DNA of 64,000 nucleotides from Adiantum capillus-veneris (GCA_014529385.2 CM043953.1:76994872-77058871), one strand, 5' to 3'. Positions 39,779-46,082 are shown, numbered from the stretch's first letter. Made by a program: numbers and translations. The notes: a model not told the origin generated them from the sequence alone.

Positions 39779-42298
39779 AACCAGACGGTTCTCAAACCCT
39801 CCTCCAAGGGCCCCCCTCTCTATGGCGAGAGAGGTCTATGCTATTGATTGCACAAATTTGGTACAATGGTGTAGATGCAATGGACTTACCGACGATGTCG
39901 GCGACAATGATGACGAGGATGAGGACGGGCTGAAATCTGAAAACGCTAGGGCTGGAATTCTGAAATCTGCAAAACGCTGACTTTCTGCTGATTTCTGACA
40001 CTATGTCGGCGAGGACGGCGATGGCGATGACGCGACAACGATGCGTTGAAAACGCAGATGCTGAAATCTGCGGACATCAGGCTGAATCTGAAAACACTGA
40101 CTGACTCGACGGTACGACGAGGATCTGTTGCGGGTAGGTGAGGTCTGCGAGGCTAAGGGCTGAATCTGCTGTGGCTAAGTGCTGAAAACTGAAAACGTTG
40201 ATGTGTTGGGGCTGATCTGACACCGGAATCTGCAAACGCTAGACTGAATCTACAAACTGAAAACGGTAGGCTGATCTGTAGCAAAAACGCTAGGGAAACT
40301 GCATTTCAAAAAACTGAGGGACATTGAAAGGAACTTCATTTTCGTTTTTACAGATTGAATAGGAAAAGGTGGGCGAATTGCAGAAGAATGTTAATAAAAC
40401 CCCTTGAGCGCACGAGATGTAATAGTTTCACACTGAGTGAACACCGAGGTTCCCCAATCATAACACAAAACGACATGTCACGTGCACATCTAACCCTATG
40501 TGCATGTGGACAAGCTATCTCAGGTCTAGTGTTCAGGTCAACTTAGAAAGTGTTCTAGCACCTTTGTGAGCCTGTGAGCAAGCCGTGCATGTCCAGGCAC
40601 TTAGATTAGTTGCATATCCTCTGGTTGCACACAACATGATCATCAACATGACATTTCAGTACCCATCATGAGCATTTTACAGAGCATAGAACCCTTTTTG
40701 CCAAAATACACATTTTTCACTTATTTATTAATAAGTGACTTTTGTGAGAAAAGTGAGAAGGGCAAATTGCTAAGGCACTAGAAAAAAAACCTAGCGCCAA
40801 CACTTTTTAGCAGAAGAGGCAGAAGAAGTTCCAGCAACTTGCAGTGCACCTTCTCAGCAAGACCGACAAAAGGCCCTAACGTTTCCAACCAACGGAGTAG
40901 ATAGCGTAGTGTGATAGTTTTTGGAATTAAATATATCATTTTGTTGAACCAACATGATAGGTACATATGTTTTAAATGACCTCCCCAAGTGTTTTAAATT
41001 ATCCTACTATGTACACATGGTAGACTCAGACACTTTGCTTGATACAAAAGTGTGGTTATGTGTGTGTGCGCTTGCCCCAAGGACATTCACATGCTTTAAG
41101 AATGATATCCTGTTCCCTCAAACTCCATGAGACCTTGTATCATTCAGATAGATATTACCTGTCTGCTTTAGTGTTGTTGATATATCTTTGTAGACAGTTG
41201 AAACGATCATTGACTGTTTCTTGTTAGAAATCTAGAGTTAGTGAATATCTAGATTAGGGTTCGATTATGGTGGAAAGATTAAGCTACCATCCATGGTTAG
41301 CAAGCTTAACCATGGAGATTCAAGTAGTTGCATGCCATCTCTGCCCTCTCAGGGTATCAAGTTTTGGCTTTCATTGCGCATAATCTTCAATGTGGGTGTT
41401 TTCTCGTTTTGAGGTTTCTCACTTGGGAGTATACAGTACCAAAACAAAAAGGAGTAGTGTGTGCATGTGTGTGTGTGTGTGCCCTTTTTTGCCTTTTTGG
41501 GAAGGGGAAAGGAGAAAAAACGGTTTGGGGGAGGGGTTAACATCTACTGATACCCAGTTCTACACCTCCTTTGGCGCCAAGAGGGTTGTCACGGGGGTAA
41601 TACTGTGCAGGATGAAAGCGGATGGATATCTCATCTTGTGTTATGAAAGCGGCTGGGTATCTCGTCTTGTGTGAAATTACAATATCACGAGCTTTAAGGG
41701 GTATTATTAAAATCCTTTATTTTTGTACTTGCATGAGCATAACACACCCTTTATTATTTAAGGGGTATTATTAAAATCCTTTATTTTTGTACTTGCATGA
41801 GCATAACACACCCTTTCCCTATTCTATTCGTTAAATATTTTTTGAAGGTCCTTTTAGTGTTACTCCTTAGTATATAAAAATGTGATAATGTTTGGAATTG
41901 AAAATATCCTTCTGTTGAACCGACATGATAAATGCATATATTATAAATGACCTGCTCAAGTGTTATGATACCTTGTGCTTAGTGTTTTCCTTGGACTTGA
42001 AGACCATGTTGTAGTGTGTGTTGTTCCTAATGATGCTGCATTTTGTTCCAGAGTCTTGACAGTGCATGGTTCACGTGATGAAACGGTGAGCTGCGAGGAG
42101 GCGAGGAGCTTTGACAGATTGATATCAAACCATACTCTTCGAATTCTTGATGATGCTGGTCACTATTTCCGCAAGCATCATCAAGCCTTAAACTTGATTG
42201 TAGGAGAGTTTGTGAAGGTTTCCTTAAAAATGTCCTCTCTCGAAAACGCAAAGGAAGATCCCACCAGAACTAAGGTTTGTGGTTTGTCTTGCCTCTAA
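10598..42298 (+). CDS. Alpha/beta hydrolase (serine aminopeptidase-like), six exons with giant introns
   Basis: Joined exons 10598-10711, 19889-19971, 20054-20175, 20306-20470, 20559-20652 and 42052-42298 give 825 nt, that is 274 codons plus stop, with consistent phases and GT..AG at every junction. The product resembles plant alpha/beta hydrolases of the S33 aminopeptidase-like group. It has 'HGEKLVG'-type N-terminus ('GRGEKLVGILED'), oxyanion loop 'CHGFRSSK' (31-38), 'FRFDFSGSGESEG', nucleophile elbow 'VGHSKGG' (Ser105), 'NISGRF', 'VHGSRDE' (Asp202) and 'DAGHYF' (His230). The family normally runs about 270-330 residues. Substrate is unknown; the fold predicts hydrolysis of an ester or amide. 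No transit peptide is visible in this model; an upstream exon cannot be excluded. The C-terminal residues after Lys267 could instead be intron if another exon follows. Confidence 0.88.
10741..10884. repeat. Compound microsatellite (GT/ATGT)n-(GA)n-(GAA)n
   Basis: It lies 30 bp inside intron 1. The long Arg/Glu-rich frames across it are repeat artefacts. It adjoins the tail side of a SINE copy, as at 42.4-42.9 kb. Confidence 0.95.
10885..10981 (-). mobile_element. tRNA-derived SINE copy, minus strand
   Basis: Read on the minus strand this carries an AAGTGTGCTAGATTGGTTAT-like head and a TCTTGGGATAGTTTCCTACG-like 3' part. Both also occur in the three SINE heads at 42.56-43.05 kb. Long (GA) runs abut both sides. 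It is diverged but recognisable. Confidence 0.6.
10982..11037. repeat. (GA)n microsatellite
   Basis: Uninterrupted GA dinucleotide run directly next to the SINE head. Confidence 0.95.
11250..11860 (+). pseudogene. LINE ORF1-like zinc-knuckle fragment
   Basis: At 11310-11365 the frame reads 'CHAFGHMVRDC', the last three ligands of a CCHC knuckle, with the first Cys lost. It is followed by a Pro/Ser/Thr-rich tail and 'METDFPPLPSS'. This arrangement is usual at the C-terminus of plant LINE ORF1 proteins. No continuous frame covers it. A plus-strand LINE endonuclease fragment at 18.6-19.0 kb could be the downstream part of the same LINE, now split by the LTR elements in between (inference). Confidence 0.45.
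11872..12860 (+). repeat. Family-A LTR, truncated
   Basis: It starts TGTCACGTG and matches the 5' LTR at 45086-46231 over several blocks: the 'CCTATGTGC..GTGGACAAGCTA' head, the CACTTATTAATT..AAGTGACT block, a run of CAGCGTTTTTG phrases, and the hairpin at 12795-12816. Its 3' end is lost where it joins gag-like sequence at about 12860. Confidence 0.75.
12845..13564 (+). pseudogene. Retroelement gag-like remnant with repeated segment
   Basis: Two near-identical stretches of about 80 bp (12862-12940 and 13407-13486) encode 'AIERNYTERMAALDRENKAI', a coiled-coil-like sequence. Between them lies an Asp/His-rich tract ('KHDDLDDNDKHDDLHDQD') made by a short DNA repeat at 13040-13190. It ends in a purine tract TTTCAAGAGGAGGGTA next to the LTR at 13565, so it is the 3' internal end of a family-B-like LTR element. 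No catalytic domain remains. Confidence 0.55.
13565..14068 (+). repeat. Family-B LTR, first part (interrupted)
   Basis: It starts TGTCACAAACTGGTGACG after a polypurine tract and runs to the target site GTGAG of element C. It continues at 17229. It includes a (GA)n run at 13810-13862 and the 'GCAGAGTCTGAG' block seen in the LTRs at 31078 and 37057. Confidence 0.8.
14069..14863 (+). repeat. Element C 5' LTR with telomere-like array
   Basis: A 795-bp LTR. Positions 14204-14440 carry about sixteen CCCTAA units, arranged in a higher-order repeat with spacers such as TTTCTGCCA and AACCTGC. A TATAAAGAAATACC block near 14690 is shared with other LTRs here and may be the promoter. Confidence 0.93.
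14865..14876 (+). promoter_or_regulatory. Element C primer-binding site
   Basis: TGGTATCAGAGC, one base after the LTR end; initiator-Met tRNA type. Confidence 0.9.
15664..16013 (+). repeat. Two interleaved hairpin repeat families in element C
   Basis: Family 1 (GAACGACGCAGG..GCCTGGGGAGC) occurs at about 15664, 15718 and 15856. Family 2 (CTCCCGGCCCGGAC..TTATGCGGGAGGAGT) occurs at about 15787, 15916 and 15975. Each can fold: CAGG..CCTG and CTCCCG..CGGGAG. There is no coding frame through them. Confidence 0.8.
16229..16335 (+). repeat. 34-bp hairpin tandem repeat in element C
   Basis: Three copies of AGGAGAAGCTAACTCCTT.. at 16229, 16263 and 16297. Each contains GGAG..CTCC arms. Three short AATGTCCCTCGGA-like copies follow. 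Confidence 0.85.
16446..17223 (+). repeat. Element C 3' LTR with telomere-like array
   Basis: A 778-bp partner of 14069-14863. Its CCCTAA array (about 16568-16797) differs from the left copy by insertion or loss of whole array units, while the rest of the LTR is well conserved. Confidence 0.93.
17229..17436 (+). repeat. Family-B LTR, second part
   Basis: It resumes the LTR broken at 14068 ('AAGGGGCGCCAGTC', 'GGCACGGAACTCCGCCGGGC') and ends TCCAAGTTTGTTACA at 17436. Confidence 0.8.
17437..18156 (-). mobile_element. Family-B element 5' end, minus strand (LTR, PBS, gag start)
   Basis: The LTR 17581-18156 (TGTAACAAAC..TTGTGACA in + orientation) is a minus-strand family-B LTR. The reverse-complement PBS lies at 17568-17579. 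The adjoining 17437-17560 encodes a gag start 'MDSNRDQSTSSAS', parallel to 'MASGNDQSTPSAS' of the complete element at 31078-37599. It is cut at 17437, where the opposite-strand LTR abuts. Confidence 0.8.
18157..19040 (+). pseudogene. LINE endonuclease fragment
   Basis: At 18634-18855 the frame reads 'LHIVTWNVNGLHHTS' and 'DVDIFLVEEHNL', the first two conserved blocks of an APE-type LINE endonuclease. A shifted frame continues to 'MCIYAPI' near 18975. Stops and frameshifts remove function. The upstream 18157-18600 is not recognised. Confidence 0.65.
19041..19776. other. Intron 1 sequence, nothing recognised
   Basis: No protein family, LTR end or RNA motif was recognised. A 94-codon minus frame at 19208-19492 has no known motif. 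Confidence 0.4.
19777..19861. repeat. (GA)n microsatellite, about 85 bp
   Basis: A pure GA run ending 27 bp before the acceptor of hydrolase exon 2. It occupies the place where a branch point and polypyrimidine tract would normally lie, although on this strand it is purine-only. Confidence 0.95.
19889..20652 (+). CDS. Hydrolase exons 2-5 cluster
   Basis: The exons are 19889-19971, 20054-20175, 20306-20470 and 20559-20652, separated by 82-, 130- and 88-bp introns. They code residues 39-193 (last codon split). Splicing restores the family signature 'FDFSGSGESEGTFQYGSYW' across intron 2 and 'GHSKGGNAVLLYASKY' across intron 3. Exon 5 ends with two bases of an Arg codon completed by exon 6. Confidence 0.9.
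20653..20929 (+). repeat. Start of intron 5; duplicated block
   Basis: About 20700-20905 matches 41033-41225 (shared ACAAAAGTGTGGTT, CACATGCTTT, GATATTACCTGTCTGCTTTA and TTTGACTGTT-like phrases). See the matching pair 27368-27640 / 41455-41660. Confidence 0.75.
20930..21447 (+). pseudogene. LTR remnant plus Ty3 gag 5' part
   Basis: 20930-21003 matches the LTR at 26960-27050 (GGACTGCCA..GGCCAATTTCAG..CTTTGGGCGACAG). Gag-like sequence then starts ('MQEDEEHSTPSGE', compare the 'STPSAS' start of the chromovirus gag) and runs through broken frames to 'RGSKKHVRFEDDP' near 21440. Confidence 0.6.
21473..22576 (+). pseudogene. Reverse transcriptase, Penelope-like / 'IPMGTNCA' superfamily
   Basis: Motif A lies in 'TFDFTTLYTKRNLEDLKFRV' (about 21606-21665), motif B in 'IGIPMGTNCAVFLANFYLF' (about 21904) and catalytic motif C in 'RRFVDDLFVPD' (about 22042). 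These are followed by 'CAFLNLKIFQTPLGLEVDIY', 'YDKRLEP' and 'PHISSNISL'. A frameshift at about 22318 leads into 'KYGVICSQLFRFSRLC' and a C-terminal helical region ending at 22576. One stop at 21716-21718 and this frameshift break it. The order and wording match a widespread RT family of animals, fungi and algae. I place it near Penelope-like elements with limited certainty; no GIY-YIG domain is visible. Confidence 0.75.
22646..22948 (+). CDS. Unknown 100-codon ORF inside the RT element
   Basis: The frame starts at ATG 22661 ('MAEYAHHLRRVIETQLVGF'), or at upstream codons from 22646. The N-terminal 80 residues are soluble and likely helical; the end is hydrophobic ('FVVVFIFRF'). It lies 70 bp after the RT remnant, on the same strand and inside the target duplications, so it belongs to the element or to its 3' UTR. 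The family is not recognised. Confidence 0.3.
   Translation: MLAFIMAEYAHHLRRVIETQLVGFVEYVQSMNDLYINLHLLLGTDDVSRDVIAVVQAMHDKGDNLILPVWTSSEVEITYCQVWFFALRRFVVVFIFRFCI
23301..24221 (+). pseudogene. Ty3 gag, second part
   Basis: It continues the gag cut by the RT element: 'SSESSDNCSSSSSCEDEKRR' and a Lys-rich stretch, then the gag core 'ASFLKGNAQTWWLTLVLY', 'FTLAWLTEQYKQDVVMAWNH' and 'LRMQKDDTIATYCQRF' near 23770-23975. This parallels the gag of 31078-37599. It ends at the polypurine tract TTTCAAGAGGGGGT before the LTR at 24222. A 65-bp block (GTGGATCCAAGAAGCATG..) occurs at 21404 and again at 23338. Confidence 0.75.
24222..24672 (+). repeat. LTR D, first part (interrupted by LINE)
   Basis: It starts TGTCACAAGCTGGTGACG. 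It carries CCCTA-rich sequence, TTTAAATATG and AAAAGGGGCGCCAGGG blocks like LTR families B and C, then is broken at 'GCCACTCTGTGCC'. It resumes at about 26822. Confidence 0.7.
24673..26821 (+). mobile_element. 5'-truncated LINE inserted in LTR D
   Basis: The insert carries only the RT and C-terminal part of a LINE ORF2 and ends with (AATC)n and a (GT)n tail (26777-26821). No endonuclease or ORF1 is present, as usual for 5' truncation. LTR sequence flanks it on both sides. I could not define the target duplication. Confidence 0.8.
24683..26773 (+). pseudogene. LINE ORF2: RT and C-terminal zinc motif, one in-frame stop
   Basis: RT blocks in order: 'ANGKAPDILHFNSEML', 'NYRTIMVGSCMAKLLGSIL', 'EQAGFRPKHSTIDHLV', 'CCFVDFTKAFDTVPR' (catalytic Asp), 'MGVKQGCPLSPTLFGLC' and 'LMLIYADDVALFAHD' (YADD). 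Thumb and connection follow. A single TAA at 25985-25987 lies in the same frame as the C-terminal part 25991-26773, which ends in a cysteine-histidine motif 'ICTSCTMQAPEDEAHVTLEC' near 26460-26520. Apart from that stop the frame is intact for nearly 700 codons, so the insertion is fairly young. The product would reverse-transcribe LINE RNA at nicked target DNA. Confidence 0.85.
26822..26896 (+). repeat. LTR D, second part
   Basis: It resumes with TTTTGAAGTGGTAAAAGTTTG and TTGGCACGTGGTGCCC and ends GTTACA, as do the ends of the C and B LTRs. Confidence 0.65.
26897..27367 (+). repeat. LTR-like fragment with (TC)n
   Basis: Blocks such as GGCCAATTTCAG, TTGCTTTTAGAAG, 'CATGTAACCTTTATAAGG', 'AGTCTTTGGGGC' and a GGGTGTCCAAGCTTGTTATA end recall family B/C LTRs. 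A (TC)n run lies at 27254-27299. The 5' limit is unclear. Confidence 0.55.
27368..27640 (+). repeat. Duplicated intron block
   Basis: It matches 41455-41660: GGGAAGGGGAAA, GATACC(T/C)AGTTCTACACCTCC, TTGGCGCCAAGAGGG and ATGAAAGCGGATGG occur in the same order. Confidence 0.75.
28240..28911 (-). pseudogene. LINE ORF2 C-terminal region with zinc motif
   Basis: This ~223-codon frame continues ORF2 after a stop and frame change near 28910-28982. It contains 'TCPLCDIEPETELHYTCHCP' (Cys-x2-Cys..His-x4/5-Cys), the usual C-terminal motif of LINE ORF2. The frame opens upstream of the GTG at 28911, so that is not a true start. Confidence 0.75.
28980..30602 (-). pseudogene. LINE ORF2 reverse transcriptase
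   Basis: A 540-codon open frame. RT blocks in order: 'RTGRAYDHDGLVAEHFTHA', 'PGNYRTIMIGTTLARLYASI', 'IGQAGFRRGFSTLDHILTL', 'CSFVDFRKAFDTVPRARLM' (catalytic Asp), 'TIGVKQGCPLSPTLFGMYV' and 'LLLYADDIVLISDS' (YADD). A poly(C) run on the coding strand (30361-30377) gives a Pro stretch in the linker. The frame is continuous with the endonuclease piece upstream except for one in-frame TAG at 30624-30626, so the ATG at 30602 is not a natural start. Its close relation to the plus-strand LINE at 24.7 kb is visible in nearly every motif. Confidence 0.85.
30624..31077 (-). pseudogene. LINE endonuclease, C-terminal half
   Basis: It reads 'EYGRHLIDMGTAHGLAILNG', 'GFTCFPHRHGASTVDYVMAQ' and 'GGAVDHALVSMTI', the late APE-endonuclease blocks with the conserved Asp-Tyr and Asp-His pairs. 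It joins the N-terminal half at 37605-38188 across the Ty3 insertion without a frame change once one copy of the 5-bp target duplication is discounted. It ends at the TAG at 30624. Confidence 0.85.
31078..31640 (-). repeat. Chromovirus 3' LTR (family B)
   Basis: A 563-bp LTR with four or five TTAGGG-containing phrases (31540-31610) and a TTAATATAAAAAG-like promoter block (minus strand, near 31240). Its partner is 37057-37599. Confidence 0.93.
31780..31840. repeat. Short ACATCACAGG tandem repeat
   Basis: About five copies of GACATCACAGG/A in the 3' untranslated interior of the chromovirus. Confidence 0.7.
32240..32545 (-). pseudogene. Chromovirus integrase tail and chromodomain
   Basis: The minus frame gives 'KLPDTWRIHNALHVSLLNPV', the conserved integrase C-terminal block. 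It is followed by 'ILAHNDTKKGKVRRRFLV' and, after a TAG, 'FKNFPAFDAKWMEEEDL', which is a chromodomain. Known chromodomains guide such elements towards marked heterochromatin. Confidence 0.8.
32815..33340 (-). pseudogene. Chromovirus integrase zinc finger and core
   Basis: 'RSCLVCQKVKFDRHKAQGLL' supplies the second half of the HHCC finger. 'RPWENIEMDFFF' holds the first core Asp, 'ETIVSDRDPRFMSLFW' the second, and the Glu follows in 'TDGQSEIANSVI'. The pieces lie in two frames. Confidence 0.85.
33338..34042 (-). pseudogene. Chromovirus RNase H
   Basis: A 234-codon open piece: 'FEVFCDACGRSLGTVLMQEG', 'IYGKELLAVIHALTQWRHYL', 'FTVFTDHQSLRYFLSQKQL' and 'QKNVVADALSRKPL'. It runs into the HHCC region of integrase ('CPPFTGHRGIATTMKGVERDF'). 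Confidence 0.88.
34082..34907 (-). pseudogene. Chromovirus reverse transcriptase
   Basis: 'LLEKGLVQLSTSPYCSPVLL', 'WRMCIDYSTLNEITIKNRFP', 'SRIDLKSGYHQIRIA' (catalytic Asp), 'VMPFGLTNAPATFNRMMDRI' and 'GTFFDDIIVFSKN' (FFDD at the catalytic centre, where YVDD or FLDD is usual). A frameshift near 34295 leads into 'EIHFLGHIVSAAGVQMDPAK'. Confidence 0.88.
35050..35345 (-). pseudogene. Chromovirus protease region
   Basis: The minus frame ends with 'SDVLLGIPSYHKNYAVVDYR', the usual end of a Ty3 aspartic protease ('DVLLGMPWL' type). The expected active-site DSGA part is not intact and a stop lies in between. Confidence 0.55.
35413..36985 (-). pseudogene. Chromovirus gag
   Basis: It starts 'MASGNDQSTPSASGDAG' at 36985. 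An acidic/Ser-rich region follows (36450-36660), then the gag core 'RRAASYFKGNARTWWSTLLL', 'FISSWLTQEFERDIRAAWNH' and 'RMTKSDTVNSYCERFW' (35880-36080). The zinc knuckle 'CFGCGEHGHISAKC' lies at about 35505-35550. Several frame changes interrupt it. Confidence 0.85.
37057..37599 (-). repeat. Chromovirus 5' LTR (family B)
   Basis: A 543-bp partner of 31078-31640, with PBS (complement of TGGTATCAGAGC) at 37044-37055 on its inner side. Confidence 0.93.
37605..38188 (-). pseudogene. LINE ORF2 start: APE endonuclease, N-terminal half
   Basis: Directly after the ORF1 stop the same frame reads on for 19 codons, including 'TLKVATWNCNES' (the first APE block), to the Met at 38131. It then continues through 'DIVFYSKTHQAPGQ', 'GVAVLFREE', 'YIAICYFPPS' and 'DGDIIILGDFNAR' (catalytic Asp/Asn), to the chromovirus insertion. 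The true ORF2 start is therefore upstream of 38131. The enzyme nicks target DNA to prime reverse transcription. Confidence 0.85.
38189..39157 (-). CDS. LINE ORF1 protein (coiled coil and RNA-binding fold)
   Basis: An intact 322-codon frame. Residues of about 30-140 are highly charged and heptad-like ('MEREMKDWKADMEGWW', 'ALEEEVSALRRELADKA'), predicting a coiled coil. The C-terminal half has the L1-ORF1-like pattern: 'ALHIRVTGLRDRDDVEGEV', 'RALIIRFPSMETKKDFLKK', 'GIFLGDDLTLTQLAHM' and 'AAREKGKTAFYRDGRVVI'. L1-type ORF1 proteins trimerise and coat LINE RNA. The frame ends with UGA followed by CGG, and ORF2 continues in the same frame. An in-frame Met slightly downstream ('MEVMTAL') is an alternative start. 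Confidence 0.82.
   Translation of the reverse strand: MTKVQIVFFMEVMTALPVCKPHPKATFVLTNKRITQMEREMKDWKADMEGWWKEKANLLQMSLNEGAQWKKEKEDLHAELQALKADSKALEEEVSALRRELADKASSGLEEGEFQPSVVEEIKVIKEQVRIIKEEEKQEMVKTSSWMDVITKTQKKADEAEKWIEVAKKGKGKEITSVPTPTIINMTLDEEQRRKTRALHIRVTGLRDRDDVEGEVEGLLRMMGSEATHTKAWRVGKKTQGNGETSKGRALIIRFPSMETKKDFLKKRPALKKTGIFLGDDLTLTQLAHMREVMPEIQAAREKGKTAFYRDGRVVIVEQRST
39241..39779. other. GC-rich junction with poly(G), tandem duplication and (GA)n
   Basis: There are CTGAAAATTT-rich repeats at 39270-39440 and poly(G) at 39484-39507. A ~54-bp duplication starting TGGCGCGCAGCTCAGCAGAG lies at 39550 and 39606, and a (GA)n run at 39732-39775. No gene; Gly- or Pro-rich frames are artefacts of poly(G). 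Confidence 0.7.
39780..40340 (-). repeat. Family-A LTR fragment, minus strand
   Basis: The reverse complement carries the TAGCGTTTTTG phrases and ACCATTGTACCAAATTTGTG, and both strands hold the CCTCTCT..AGAGAGG hairpin (39815-39834), as in 45510-46010. Both LTR ends are missing. Confidence 0.7.
40476..40900 (+). repeat. Family-A LTR 5' fragment
   Basis: It starts TGTCACGTGCACATCTAACC and follows the LTR at 45086 through CACTTATTTATTAATAAGTG to about 40900, then stops. Confidence 0.8.
40905..42051 (+). repeat. End of intron 5: duplicated intron sequence
   Basis: 40913-41010 matches 41881-41975 (TTGAACC(A/G)ACATGATA). 41033-41225 matches 20700-20905, and 41455-41660 matches 27368-27640. A perfect 64-bp tandem repeat (TTTAAGGGGTATTATTAAAA..) lies at 41693-41820. 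Confidence 0.75.
42052..42298 (+). CDS. Hydrolase exon 6 (terminal)
   Basis: After TTTTGTTCCAG the frame reads 'VLTVHGSRDETVSCEEARSF' and 'SNHTLRILDDAGHYF', supplying the catalytic Asp and His, and stops at 42296-42298. The acceptor phase matches exon 5, 21.4 kb upstream. Confidence 0.88.
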
Positions 42299-42384
42299 AA
42301 GTATTTAACTGTCGCAGAAACACCCGACCTTCTCTTGTGTGGGATTGCTCCTACATGTTAAAGCTTGTCTTCTCATATGTGTGT

Positions 42385-43055
<671 letters not shown>

Positions 43056-45085
43056 ACTTACTCAGTTTTTGACCAGAGGAGATACCATATTTGTATGTTA
43101 GCCTTAGGCATTTATTTCATAGGCGAGGGCAGAATCACTTGATTCATGGAAGATACAAGAAAAGAGTTTTGGGACACGAGCCAAATGAAGCAAGGTGAGG
43201 TTAAAATTGGAAGAATAGAAGATGCAGAAAATACAGCTAGTTTTAATTTCTGAATGGGCTAAAAACCATTGCCACTCAACTCATGGTAAAGGGGCCATCT
43301 TAAAGACCTTCAAGGAGGAGTTCTCCGTGTTGCATCATTTCAGGCGCAATCAATAGCGGTACACAATTGCTATGCACAACAAAAGACTCGATGAGAATGC
43401 AGCTCGACAGGCAAAGATTGGCACCATTTTCTGGATTCGTGTGTGAAAAAAGTGGGAGCCAGTAGCCAACCACGGAGGGGGTTATTCAGAAAAATAGCTG
43501 CCAGCAAGGGTTGAATCAACAATATCATGGTCAGTATAGCTGCGCTGACTGTCGAACCTCTCACTTGGTTGTGTCCCAGATTTGGTGCTTAAACTTCTCA
43601 ACTTTTTGGGGGTGAACAGGTCACATACGTGGACCCCCCCCCCCCCCCCCCCCCCCCCCCAAAAGTGGCCTGCTTAGCCTATGTAAGGTAGCTTCTCTCT
43701 TTACAATATTCAACAACATAATTTTTGCTACAAAAAAGATCTTGTGACTCCGTAGTTTCTCTTCCCAAAAAAAACAGTAAATCACCTATACATGCTCCTC
43801 TCCTATCCTTTGCAAGGCTTAAGGCTCAAAAAAGTGGTAGTCTTTCAGAATGGGAGATGAATAGGTAGCCAATAAACTATGCTTCAGTAAGTTCATATTC
43901 TAGATTGGAAGCTCTAAGCCTTCTCAATCCAAAAAAATAGGTATCCACATGCAAGAATCAATTGCAATCAAGATGATTCATTGGCTAGTTGAATTCCTAA
44001 GAGAGAGGACACACACACAATTAAGACATGCATACGGCCAAGTTTCATGAGATTGAATGAATACCCCCCCCCCCCCCCCAAGCTGGCATTCATAAAATTG
44101 TGTAGGTTTTCTTATTATACTATGGCGATATATATGCTATAATTCACCTAGTTCACAAATCATTCCAATGGTCATGTTTAGCCCCACTCCACCACCTTTC
44201 GTATGACGGTTGATCCCTTTGGGTATGTGTAACAACTTAATCATGAGGGTGGCTTGATTCAGCTAATTCTACTTGCTTTTCACGAATGAGGGCGTTCTAT
44301 AGTGGACAATGACATGGGACTAGTGGAGTTTATTCTTTCTTAGTCTCAACACCACCCTCAAGGGCTAATCACACATGTATAGTTTTATCATTACACAGGA
44401 ATTCACTCTTGACCTCATTATCGTAGAGAAACAACACCTCACCCCACCTTTATGAGTGCAAAGGAGGAAAAAGTGCTCTTGGAGGATAGATAATTGTTGC
44501 ATCACGCTTTGCACGATGTAGAAGGGTCGATGTGCCCTCATTCTGGGCTCACAGTTCTCCCCTATGTCCATCATTTTGACAGCCATAGCTACTGCATACT
44601 CTTCGCAGTCAGTGGGACTCTTCAGTCGGCTCCTCCAGGACACCGAAGCAGCGTCGATGTGCCTTTTTTCACACATGGGCACGGTCGTCGGTTCTTTTTG
44701 TCGGGATCAGGGTCATATCACATAGCATTATGCACCCTATAGTGGTTCATTCTACATTCATCGTACAAGCCACTTTGATCTTTATATAGCCTACACATTG
44801 TCACTCCTCTTTTGTACTTCCTCTGGGTGATAGGCCATTGAGCATCTTTGGAGGTCTCTTCTGTACATAGAATACAACCTCCTTTCTACCAAAAATTTTA
44901 AAAAAGATAATTGTAGCTTGCGTCATAAATAGCTCTGCTCTTAACACCATCATCACACATCTCACTTGTGCATCAATTTTGTCAAGCCGCCCTCCCACCC
45001 TCCAATACACATGGAGTGCAAAGCTATGGGGATGTCATGATATAGATGGGTTGATGAGGAATCTAAACCCACCCACGTGTGTCCC
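43056..45085. other. No gene recognised; poly(C) tracts
   Basis: No protein family, splice chain or LTR end was recognised. Poly(C) runs lie at about 43634-43662 and 44066-44080. Minus-strand frames of 64-105 codons (43370-43564, 44365-44682) show no known motif. Confidence 0.4.
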
Positions 45086-45999
45086 TGTCACGTGCACATC
45101 TAACCTTATGTGCATGTGGACAAGCTCTAACTCCTCTTTCTAGAGTTTAGGATAGCCTAGGAAGTGTTCTAAAAACCTTGTGAGCCTGTAAGCAGGACGT
45201 GCATGTCTAGGCACTTAGAGTAGCTGCATACCTTCTGATTGCACAACCCATTAGCATTAGCATCAATACCTAGCACTAAGCATGAGCATTTTTCACCGCA
45301 TGTGACCATTTTCGGAACTGCGCGTGAACCACCTCTTATAGGCATTTTAATTAATAAGTGACTCTTCAATTTCTCAGATCGTGGGGTTTTATTGGAGGTT
45401 GCCCGACATAGTCATTAGTACCTATAAATGCAACCCTTGGGTCACCAGAGCTAGCGAGAGGAGCAGTGAAGGTGCCTCTCAGTACCAACAGTACCAAGCA
45501 CTTGGTGTACTAGCAGCACCAACGTTTTTGCATAGCCCTTTGGCGTTTGCTTCAGCTATTCAGCGTTTTCAGTAGCATCAGCGTTTTGCTTCATCCTTAG
45601 CCGTTCCGCAGCAGTACCTTAGCGGATTGCCCATAGCCTCGTCGCGGTCGCATTCCTCGTCGTGGTCACACCAACGTTATAAGTTTTCAGCCAGCCATAC
45701 AGTCAGCGTTTTTCAGTTTTCAACCACCATCGTCATCAACAATAGTAGATCAGCCCTTAGCCTTGCCACATTCGTAGTATTCCATCATCATCCATAGCAA
45801 TTTCAAATTTCAGCACATTAGCCTCATGGTCTCAGTATCTATCCGCAAGCATTGTCGTTGTCATTGTCGTCGTTGTTGTCAAGCATCTCAACATTTGGAA
45901 CCATTGTACCAGATTTTGTGCAATCTAAAGCAAGTACCTCTCTAGCAATAGAGAGGGGGGACCTTGGAGATTGGTTTGGGACCCCATATGGTGTTGATC

Positions 46000-46082
<83 letters not shown>

